Below the pieces are notes generated by a model. It did not search any database. It worked only from the letters and a program-made list of their open reading frames with translations, and was not told the origin of the DNA. Below, in pieces: positions 25,001 through 37,400 of a stretch of DNA of 64,000 bases. The DNA comes from Allolobophora icterica (taxonomy: Eukaryota > Annelida > Clitellata > Crassiclitellata > Lumbricidae). Made by a program: the position numbers and the translations under genes. The DNA lies in assembly GCA_963556255.1 (NCBI GenBank), contig OY744616.1, positions 34,318,621-34,382,620 on the forward strand, written 5' to 3'. Position 1 is the first letter of the stretch, and every line of letters starts with the position of its first letter.

Positions 25001-28000
25001 TTAATGTGGCCCAATGTGCAAACAGTTTCCCCACCCCCTGCTCTGGGCCCTTACACAGTTACTGTCTCAGAGGAGGCTCAGACCCGTACTCTCTGCATTA
25101 CAAGGCGAGTGCTTTAACCAATCGACTACCATTGTGGGACATGGTAGCACTTTACCTGAGTTAATGGGAGTTAATGCTAATATTTTGTTCTTGTTTAATG
25201 TCAAACGTCAGAGTTGGGAAAAAGAAGAAGTAGAGCAGTTCCTTGAGCTAGACTGAATGGCAGCCGTGGTATGAAGTGTTAGTGACTGTTTTTCTTAACC
25301 TTGGCCTACAAGGGTAGGTGGCCAGTCCTCTTCCTTACTGTCTGATCTTCCCACCTACAGTGTACATGTACTCTTTAAAGCACTAAGTTTGCCTGTGAGC
25401 ACAAGTGGAGCCGAAATCGTGATACATTTTCCTGCCCTGGCTGGGATTTAAACCATCAACCTTACGGCTCATAGCCCAGCATGCTAACCACTAGACCATC
25501 ACGCATACCCTGTGTTTGGGAATTCTATGAAATTAAGACCGTGCCTGGTTCTGAGTGTAACATCTCTACCACTGTGTTATGTACTGTGTTGAGCATATCG
25601 AATTATTATTTTGTCCGTTGGTAATATCGTAAACATGTGTTTCACTCCCGCTCTAATGAAAAGTTACTGTAATTTAACTAGTTTAATATTTATTGTGCAG
25701 TGCCTATAAAATATACAGTTTAATTTGATAGCAGTGTAGCCTGTATATTGATCTAACCAGTGTCCTGTTTGATAGAACTCAATGTACTTCTTCAGTGTAC
25801 TTTGTCATGACTTTTTAGCACTGGCGCTTTTGTGCATGCCCTTTTTGATTGTTAGACATTGATTAAATATTTTAAGTAATTATATATTTTAAATGTGGAT
25901 CTCTCCAAAAGTGGATATACTTGGAAAGTGTTGACAGATTTGGAAATTCATTTTCATTCATCATTTGCAAAGAGCTTTAATTTTGAATCCACATGTTGGC
26001 CTCTTTATGTGTGTATACATTTGCATCTTTATATGTGCAGAGTATTTTTGTAGCACCATCTAGGTACCAGTGTGTAGGCTTCATGAGCACTATAGTAGAT
26101 TGATATTCATCTAGTTTTGAGCTGCACTGTAGTTTGGCAAAACTGATTGAACATTCGTAGTGACAGCCAACAGTGATGCATCTGATCAAAATAGGAAATG
26201 TTTCTGTTCGTTTTGTTTGCAGCTAGTGTACGAAATATTTCTAAGATTTCTCGAATCTCCAGAGTTTCAGCCAAATGTTGCCAAGAAGTACATTGACCAG
26301 AAGTTCGTTTTGCAGGTGAGGCTCCTCAAACTAATTGTAGTTTGGATGTAGTCAACTAGATGGCATTCAGACGACTAGGCCGTCATTTATATCTTACTTA
26401 CTAAAAAAAGACGTACAAAATCAGTTTTTTGCAGTGAGCTCATATATCTGTCCTTAAAAATACATGCTGTTGGGACACAGATGGCTGAAGAAATGTTTTC
26501 AGCCTACCGGTATCTTAAATTTTACTGTTACTTAGCCATGTTTAGTGCCATAGTGGGTTCCGAAAAGGCACCTCATAAATAGTCAGAGACATAGATGCAT
26601 GTATCTTCATGGGTTTGATTGCTCTGTGTATCCAGTTTGGAGTTAATCCTATTAGTAAACACAGTTAAATGTTTTGGTAAATGCTTTCCTCTCTGAATTT
26701 TCTTTTCTCGTCTGATTCTCAATGTCCAAATTATCCTAATTGCATTGTATTCAAAATTATCGGGCATTAGGAAATACTTGTAATCAAAGTTGGTGCATAT
26801 TATAAATCATGTGTGCCTGGAATTTTTATGACCCTTTCAAAGTCTTATCAAAGACATTGCTCATTAGCCTAGATGAGGCACAAATGCTAGAACATTGGCA
26901 GCTTCATCTGTTGCCGAATGATGCTCGTGTAAATGCAAAAGGTTGCCACAGGCAGTTTATTGCAGACACAGAAATGAGATACAGTCCAAGGTTGACAGGT
27001 GACATGAGTTCAGGGACCATGATCCATGCCACAATAAAGCTGGAGAACGATTCTGTGCTTATAGCAGTGGTAGTTGTTTGCTTATTTTAAAGGTAATAAT
27101 AATTATAAGAAAACTGGATGTGTGGAGTAAAGGAAAAATCATGAAACAAATTATTCTGCCGAATTATGGATATTGGCAAATGCATCCAAGGACGTGATGG
27201 AGCACATTGATGTTGCTGCATGTATCTGGTAGATATCGTGTATCTATACAGTACTTTTTTCAAAACTCTTTCAGGGACTTGAGCAAGGCTATGTAACAAA
27301 TTTAAAGAGCTATGACTAAACTGATTTTTGTTTCTTAATGCTTTAACAACGAGCGTGCACTAAAGTGTATGGAATACTAATCCTGCTCATCGTTAAAGGG
27401 TTAAGTTGTTTTCAGTTACTGGGTTGAGTATAGGTGTACATGCTGCTGTGGCACGGAGCGGTCAGATGCATGGTTTACTTTTCTGAAGTACATCGGTGCA
27501 TATTGTATATGTAACTGTCTTACTGCGCTGTATCTCAGGGCCCTTTGTACTTCGGTTTTCAGTTTACCTGGTTGGGTCTCCTTCCGGTCGTAGGCCCGTG
27601 GCCACCAGGGTTGACCTTCTCACTCTCCTGCCCAGTTCTGCAAGTGCCTGAAACCTTTATTTTTGTCAGTGAAGACACTGACTCGGGTCGGGAGCGCCTC
27701 TGGCTTTGATTGGCGCTATATAAGTTCTTGATTACAATCACAATGAGCTATTGTGTTGCTGTCTTTGAGTGCAGATGTTGGAATTGTTCGACGCAGAGGA
27801 CCCAAGAGAGCGCGACTGCTTGAAAACCGTTCTGCACCGGATATACGGCAAGTTCCTGGGACTAAGGGCATTCATCAGGAAGCACATAAACAACATCTTT
27901 CTCAAGTAAACACATTTATGTACTGCTTAAATTTACTGAGCACCACTTAATTAGACCTAAAGATAAGGTTCAGGAATCATATACTATGCTATATATGATG

Positions 28001-28445
28001 TTCTTGTAAGTAAGTAAGTCTGTTCAGTTGCACGATGGGTCTGTGATCTCGTGATTGCAAGGTCGTGCCCTTTGAGCTTGTAACAAACCTGGACAAGTTG
28101 TTCACATGCAGTCTTGGTGCCTTTAATTTTACTGACCTTGTGAACATAATTAACACTATTAATAAATTAATAAATAAAATGCACACTACCTGTTAACGGC
28201 CTCTCTAAATCAGTGAAGGACATGGTAGTCGATTGTTTAGAGCACTTACCTTGTGACACTGAGAGGCAATTGCTGTGTAGGGACATTGACCAAGTCTTTC
28301 ACTCGCAGGATTGCTTGTGTCACTTTGATTGAAGCTTGAGAATTAGATATTGGCACTTATTAAATGTATAATAATAACAATAGTAATAATATAGGTCTGA
28401 GGTACTTAAATAGAACAGTCAGGCAGCTGCAGGACTTTGATTTGC

Positions 28446-28497
<52 letters not shown>

Positions 28498-31400
28498 TAT
28501 ATTTATTTATTTATTCAGAGCATTTTTATAACATGTCAAAAAAAGTATAGTGTCAAAAAATGTCTGCTCCGAAATGCTCTCTTGGCTTGGCCAAACAGTT
28601 TGCAAGTATTGAGAAAAGATTCATGCCAGCCATCTGTAGTATCAGTTTTTTGACGACGGTGTATCATAACAAAGATGACTAGCGTTGCCCTCCTCCTTTA
28701 TCCAGGCTTGGGACTGGCACTCTCAGAGTACGAACAGTGTCACATCTCGATCCTGAAGATGATGCAGGCTTTTTAGATGACTGTTCCACATTCATGTACA
28801 GATATTCATTCAAATGCCTGCCAATATTTATTCCGGATATTTCTATAGCGCCTCTCGAAGTCAATTACTACTCAGAGGTGCTCCCGACTGCAGCATTTGA
28901 TACTGTGCCGGAATTTTCACGCCGAAGCGCCACGAGCAATTGCGAGTGAAGGACTTGCCCAAGGTCCGTACGCAGCGGCTAGAGTGGGATTCGAACCTGC
29001 AACCCTCCGGTCACATGGCGCCGAACTTACCACTGAGCCACCACACCCCACAATATGCATATGGTTTCTTTTATGCAATCCAGTTATTTGTTTAGCGGCA
29101 ATGACGTTGGTGGCAGTTGACTTGCATTCATTTTGACTTTCTTGGCATAGATTCATATACGAAACAGAACAATTCAATGGCATTGGTGAATTGCTGGAAA
29201 TTCTTGGAAGGTAAGTTGTTGTTTGTTTCTGAAACTAGTATTTCTTAATGTTAGTGTTTTTTCAACTCTGTATTTTTCATTTGTTGATGCTTGTCTAAGG
29301 TGGGTGATTGCTGGTGGCTGAGGTTCTTTCAAGCCATTCAGTTATCCCAACACTGTATTAGCCAGTTATTTCCTGCCAAACACTCCCATAAATTCAATTA
29401 ATGGTAAACAAATATACATTTGAAGTACCGCTGCGCGAAGAATCATTAATCATTCGCTTACTAGAAATACAAAATATGTGATTATACTAGTACTCGTGAT
29501 TGCTCAAATATCACAGCGTTTAGTTTTCTTTCCAACTGTAGGCATATAGAAAGTTTATGCTATTAGTTTCAGCACTATAGAACTACTTACGTACAGAGTT
29601 CTGCCTTTCACTGCTGATCAGTTTGTTGTTCACCTATGGATGTAACTGCAGAGGAGAAGTTGTCCAGAAGTTGGACTTATTTTGTAGCATTAAGCTTTCT
29701 GTAGAAAATACTTAAGTCTCGGAACCTCTCCTCTCCTCTTAGGACAAGGCTGTTGTGACAGCCATTTGATAAGTGAGCTTGCTTATTCTTGTCTTGTTGG
29801 AGACGACGCGAGGTAGAGCTTATATTATGCATTACTGGTTCAAGATGATTCATGAAGTAATTACAAATAGATTATAACAAGCAAATATAATCGACAGATT
29901 TCTGTTGTGTTTTACGAAACAAGAAATTTGTGATCTTGTTTGTAGTAGAAAATGGTTCATATTCATAAAAGCTTTGCTAGCATACTGGCCAACAGTTTTA
30001 TACTTTTAATGGATCTGTTTGCCATACTGCAAGCACTATTCAAATCAGGGGTGAAATGATTGTCTTGCAATGGTAATGCACTTCACTACGCTTACTTTTT
30101 TTTTGTGATGTAAGGCTTGTAGTATTACCTAAAAATCACCGATGCTTGGTGCAACATTTATTATACATTGTTTTACTTACTGATAGTGTGAAGACTGCCT
30201 CCGATTAGTTTACTCTAACTACAGTTACAGAAGACATTGGAACAGTATCAACTTTACCTTCTTCCTTCCATTACATTACATATGTCGATAGTTTTAAGTC
30301 GTTTGAGCCTTAAATAATTTTTGCAACACAACTACTCAAACAGTGATGCTAGAATGAAAATCTTGTGCATGCCTGGTAGAGTTCTGCTTGAGTTAAAATC
30401 TGTTAGAAATACACGGTCAACACTTAGCATTAGGGGTCAGCCGGGTAGACATTTTCCACCGAGTACTGAATCCGAGTATTTGGATGTACTATTTGCCGGA
30501 TCCGGGTACGAACCGAGTACCATTTGTTCCATAAGCGAAGCTTCACATTTTCATGTACTGAAAAATTATAAAAAAGAAATTTTTTTACTTGTAATAACTG
30601 ACTAATACATTTTGAATTTTATAAATAAATAATCAATTAAATTGACTTGACGTCCGTTGTGGACTTCCGATGTCGGCGTTTTTTGTACTTTCTTCTTCAA
30701 AATGAATATGCTAGATGAAGCTCAAAGATGATATTATGAGCCTACAAATTCCGGCATGTGAGGCGGACAAGCAACTGTTTGCGTGTACAGTATTTGCCGA
30801 GGTGAATACTTCCGAATAGTGCCGAAAAAAAACGGGATATTTGGCCGAGGCAAATGTCCGAGGCGATTTCCGGCTGACCCCTACTTAGCATCTAACTGCA
30901 CAAATGTTTGGTCTACAATCAGCTGAGTGAAGATGAGAAGATTGCAGATAAATGCTGCAAGGATATATGTGCTATAGGAATTCTTTCTTCCACACACAAC
31001 ACATGAGCATAAGTACATTTGGGGTCTGTGACCGTGATGCACCCAAATTTGAGTTATATCAAGATGTGTTATAGTGACGGTCCAGTGTGATACATGCTTA
31101 TTGACAAGTGATGTACATACTGAATAAATACAGCTAATAAATCCTATTACTTACTATTACTTACTAATTAATTGTGGAGTTTTCTTCCATTTTTGACAGC
31201 ATCATCAATGGTTTTGCACTACCTCTAAAGACAGAACACAAGCAGTTTCTCCTCAAAATCCTGATTCCCTTGCACAAGGCCAGGTCACTTGGCATGTATC
31301 ATGCTCAGGTCAGTACATCAGCAATGTCTTTTCCTATTACTTACTATTACTGTATTTATTCTATTTCTGCCTATAGGCAACTTCATTATGGTAGTTGAGT

Positions 31401-34400
31401 AATGAGTATGGCTACTGAGTGACGTTCACATTTCAACAATGTTTCAGCTATTTCTTCTTTTCAGCTCAACACATAATAGACTCAATTTACACATCAGTTA
31501 TCTCTTTAGGCTAACCTAACATAAACTGACTCTATCTGTTACAAATTTCATATCGTTCACATCCGCTAATTCTTCTGCATTTCTCACTTGCGACTATATA
31601 CAGACACCCATGTGCCTATCTAATTAAATATGCAAGGCTTAACACCCAACACTTGTTCAGCCAAGTGTATACACATTATACACTCCCATTATAGATATAA
31701 ATACAGACTGTACTGCTGTCAGTCACACATTTAATGTAAATATTAATTAATCTATGCAACATAGACGCTCATCTCAACCTAATTTTACTGCTCTTATAAA
31801 CAAGTTCACAAATGGGTTGCTGTGTCCAGAGATGATGTCGTTGATAAACTATTATTAGTTTCATTTATGAGGGTAGTTGTGCGAGTTTCTGATGAGTTTC
31901 GTTTCTTGTTTGTTTGATTGCAGCTGGCCTACTGTGTAGTTCAGTTTGTTGAAAAGGATGCAACACTTGCAGAACCGGTAACTATCTCTGTCTGTCTTTC
32001 TTTCTGTCAGTGTAATTCTTCCTCATACGTCTCTTTCCTGTATGTCTGTCTTTGTGTAGGTGGACTTGCTGGGATGGACTAATAAAAGTTAATCTGTAGT
32101 GGTGCTACCATGCTATCCTGTCCTTGACCTTCTTCCATGCAGTGTTTACTCCAAGTCTATGTTGTTCCATAAGTCTTTTCCACCAGTAGTCTTATAATGA
32201 TGCATTGTGACTCTTTAGTGAACATGTTCTGTGTGCACTGGATGCCTTAAGGCTGTCCTCTGGTTTTTGTTTTCTGAGCCTTGTACTGAACGTCCAAAGA
32301 AACCATTAAGCTCTTTTTGGCCATTGCCGAAACTGTCCTGTGGATCTTATCTTTGTGTTGTGTCTGGGCTCTACAAGATCTCCCAAGGCACCACTTAGGC
32401 AGGACGATAAAGAATTTAAGTAATTTTAAGACAGAAATTGGAGAGTATTCGGATGGTTGTCAGACTGGATGCTTTGTTATTTAGGATAATTAAAGCAAAT
32501 AAGTGTTAATGAATAACCTCTGCTGACACTGTTTCACTTGCATGTATGTATTTCAGCTAAAATTTGAACGACCCACTTGCTTGTTTACTTTGAATTATGG
32601 TATCTGTTTTAAATTGATTTTGTATCATCAGTCCAGTAGTAGAGCGTTACTGTGTAGAAGTCTGATAATTATGTTCAAAGGCTATTGGTTCATTCATCTA
32701 TTTGTCTTTGGTACAGGTTGTCAAAGGAATGCTGAAGTACTGGCCAAAAACGTGCAGCCAGAAGGAGGTCAGTGCATAAGCCTCAGGGATGTAATATAGC
32801 ATGAGTAGAACTGGTTATTAAATTCACACTCTGTTCTCTTGCCCCTAGGTGCTGTATAAACAAACCACTGGGAAAGGTTAAGTCCCATTGACCTATAGCA
32901 AGAGTTAGAGTTCTTGTTACCTTTTTTATTCTAGGTTTCTGTTGCCTAAAATGCTATGTGAACTGCCAGGAAGAGAAGTTTCCCTTGTCGTACAGTTCTC
33001 AAATTTTAGGGAAATCGTCATTGCCTTCTAAGTTTGTCCTGGTGAAAGGTGAGACTCGGAAGGTCCTAAAATTTAGCTCAGTGCTTCCCAAAGTAGTGGT
33101 CCGCGGACCAGTGCCATGTCTTGCTTCGAACTATCTTTGAAACACACGATTGTTTCGAAGTCAAAACCATGTTTTTCATATTATTTAAAAAGATTTGTTC
33201 TGGGAGAAAAATAATTGATAAATTGGGCACCGGTCCTGCTGCAATGGGAAAATTCCTGCTGGTCCGTCACACTGAAAAGTAAATTTCTGCCGATCCATCA
33301 CACAGAAAGGTTTGCGAAGCGCTGGTCTAACTGATCGGCTATTGTGCCTTGTAATGTGGAGAGTACAGGTTTGGCCCTCCTATGAGATAGGTACTGTATA
33401 GGGACCATGAGCAAGTCCTTGACCCAGTTAATGCTTGGTCATTAGATCACTATCTAATAGGGGTCCACCGGAAAGACATTTTCCACCGAGTACCGAATCC
33501 GAGTATTTGGATGTACTATTTGCCGGATCCGGAAACGAACCGGGTACCATTTGTTCCATATGCGAAGCTTCACATTTTCATGTAATAAGAAATTATCGAC
33601 ATAAATTTGTGTACTTGTAATAATTGACTAATACAATTTGAATTGTAGTCATTTCTGTGCAGTTGTGAAGTTTTCTGTGTAATTGTTTTAAGGCTGAACA
33701 TTTATAATTTTATATACGTAAGTTTATTGAATAAGTTTTCAAAGAAATTTTTTTGCAACTATTTGCGTCTACAGTGTTTGCCAAGGCGAATACTTCCGGA
33801 AACAGGATTTCCGGCCAAGGCAAATGTCCGAGGTGATTTCCGGTGGACCCCTACTATCTAAAAAATAAATGCTTAACTATTATTTTAATAATTCCTGATA
33901 TAAACCAGCACTTAATAAAAACATATTTATGATAATAATTCCTGACAGAAGCCATTGCATTACTGGACTTCATGTCATACAACTTGCTTAACGCTTTAAC
34001 GAAGAGCTGCATTGGCTTTTGTGAAAGGCTGTCCACAACAAGAGTCTTAAACTTGTGTTTGGCTAAAACAGAAATACATTACCGATTTGACCACTGTGTT
34101 GCACTGCTCCATGCATGGTTACATTGTCGTGATTGGTTGCATGGGATTACGTTAAATTGTCTTTCGATGGTTCAGGTGATGTTCCTTGGGGAGATGGAGG
34201 AGATTCTGGATGTGATTGATCCAGCAGAATTCCAGAAGATCGCTGATCCATTTTTCCGTCAGATGGCTCGTTGTGTATCTAGCTCACACTTTCAGGTGAT
34301 TTATCAGCTACATATATACCAGTATACATATGTATATATGTGTATATATATACACATACATATGTATATATATATATATATATACACATACATGTCATAT

Positions 34401-37400
34401 ACACACATACATATATACTCACATGTAAACATGTATGTATAATTTTATCTGTTGTTATCCTTTGGCTGACTGTAATATAATGTGGTACTATATTAATAGT
34501 CTGTTTAGCTTTCGTGACACAAGGCATGCTAAATAAACACCACCTTAATTGATTAGCTTATTCTATGTCTGTATATTAATTATTAAACTAAGTAAACAAG
34601 TCACTTGATAAATATTTCGCTACATATAGACATTGGACATGATCAGCTACTTTTGCTTGTTTCCTCTGTTGTAGTTTCTCATTAGTAACTTCTGTCTTTG
34701 CACGTTGTTTAATGTGATATTCTGGTGTGTTTACTAGCAGATAATGTTATCTGTATTGTCAGTGTATGTCTACATTGTTACCATGTGCGATTGATGTGCC
34801 TTTTCGTGTTTAAATAATAGAATGGAAATTGAATCTCCTGTGATTTGCTTCTCTTTGTTTTACACCAGAAAGTACTTTTATAACGGGCTTTATTATAAAA
34901 TGAATTAATTGTGATGTAACAAAGTCAGGAAGTGGATCCTTAATATAATTTAACTACCGGTATGTGGATTGCAAATGTAGATCATCTTTCAAACCTAACA
35001 TACTGTAATACAACATCATTAGGAGCATTACTGCACTGAGACTAGGTAGTTGCTTATCTAGCTCCTGAGTATCAATCTTTATCAATCTTCATATAAATCA
35101 TTTGTGCCTGTTGCGGTATAAATTTTTGTAGTGGGTAATAGCGATGAAAATAAATGATAGTAATAGTAGATAATAGAACTTAGATGATAGATCTATCTGT
35201 TATTGTGTTGGTGATGGTTGCATTTTAAGTGTATCTATTATATTAACTTGTGCTTTATAAATCTTCATATAAATAATTGTGCATGTTGCAGCATAAAATT
35301 TTGTAGTACTTAATAATGATGATAAAAAATGATGGTAATTGTAGATTTTATTTCTTTATATATGAAATTTGTAACACACACATGATCACATCAAAATGTG
35401 AATAGTCAGCTGCCAGGATACCATGGTGCACGCCTTTGTATCTATGCGCATTGACTATTGCAATGCTCTTTTAATTGGGCTCCCTAATGTTCGTCTGTCT
35501 CCTATGCAATCCGTCTTAAACGCTGCAGCTAGACTTCTTGCCCGCTTACCACGATACTCACACATCACCTCCTATATGCAAAATGAACTTCACTGGCTCC
35601 CTGTCCCGTTTCGAATTAGATTCAAGGTCCTTCTTCTAGTCACTAGATCCCAGTTCGGCTTAGCGCTTATATACCTTTCTGAACTGATGAGCAAACCAAT
35701 CTCTTCACGCTCCTCTTGCCCCTTCGTTCTACTGACCGATTGGACTTGTTTGTACCTCAGTCGTGAACCTTATTAACTCAGCATCGGGCCTTTGCTTTGG
35801 CTGGCCCTTCACTGTGGAATGAACTCCCTTCTGAGATCCGGAGAAGGATCCTCGGGGCGTTCTCACCAGCTTCGCTTAAATGTTTAAAGACCTTTCTTTT
35901 TGCACGAGCCTATCACATTGAGAGCGCTTCTGAATAGCTCTGCTGCGAGGAGTGCTTTACTAATGTTTATATTACATTACATTACATTAGATAATAGATA
36001 ACAGAACTTAGATAGTAAATCTATCTGTTATTGCGTTGGTGACGGTTGCAGATTGCAGAGCGTGCTCTCTACTACTGGAACAATGAATACATAGTGAATC
36101 TAATCGAGGAGAACATTAACCTTGTGATGCCGATCATGTTCGCTCCGTTGTACCGTATCTCGAAGGAACACTGGAACCAGTCTATTCTGACGCTTGTCTA
36201 CAACGTCCTCAAGACTCTCATGGAGATGAACAGCAAATTATTCAATGAACTCACGGCCAACTACAAAGGCGAACTGACCAAGTAAATGGTTTACATTTTT
36301 TACTCTGTTGTAATAGGGTAAGGTAAAGAAAGATAATTAATGACTTGTTTATTCCACTGATCTATCAACATAATTAGTTCTTAGAAGCGTCGTGTTCTTC
36401 AAACTCTCTGCTCTATACACTTGCCGGGTGAATGGCTGCTTTGGCAACCATCACTCGCTGTTAGGGGCCGTCCACATATTACGTACGCAATGAGGGGGGT
36501 TGGATTTTGGCGATTTTGCGTACGGGTGCGAACGGGGGGAGGGGGGTGACAGAAGTGTACGTACGCAAAATAAATTTCTAATTATGACGTCCGCATTAGC
36601 CTATTTATAACTCTGTATTGTCCTATAGTCGTCCGATGGCATTTTATTACATTATATAAAAGCCATGTACAGTTATTCTGTGCTGTGAACGAGACACCTA
36701 TAATTTGTCTATATTGGCCCTTCAATCTGGCCTAAAGTGCAGACAGCCTGGAGCTGTTGCGACACTTTCTGCAGCTGGTCCGGGGGGGGGTGCGTCAAGA
36801 GTACGTACCCAGGGGGGGGTGTGGAAGAAAGTACGCTTGCGAACAGGGGGGAGGGGGTCCAATTTTCCCGGATTTTTGCGTACGTAATATATGGATGGCC
36901 CCTTACTCGTGCTTAAATGGAGCCAAGGATCAGACTGGCACAGACAGAATGTGAATGCTGATGAGAAAGAATCGATGTATTTGTGGCATATATCTGCTTT
37001 AATGTGCAAGTTTGGAGACTTGGACAGCATGCGCTAACAACAACGAAGAAGCATAGGGGTGGGGATCTGTTGGCTGAAGCACACACTTGACAATAGCAAT
37101 CCAACTACCAGATAATCTTACCTTAAGGGTTACAAGATTGACGATCCATATAAGTCTTGTAATGCAGATTCTGATCACACGCCTAGAAACTGCAGATGCG
37201 TTCTACAAAAACATGGCATCTACCCATTTTATTTATTTTACTGCCTTGCTCTGTGATTCCAGCTCTCATCCATTCATTATTGTTGATAGTAACCATAACT
37301 ATAGCCATACATTTTATTGATTCCATCGAATAGTGTGATACAAGTATAAATTCAGTAAATGAGGAAAACAGTGGGAATAGAAAACCCCAAAGGGAACAAG

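Noticed and set aside
34296..34442. Extension of exon 10 into a longer frame
   Set aside because: It passes a clear CAG|gtgatt donor and enters a microsatellite, while the spliced join to exon 11 is conserved.
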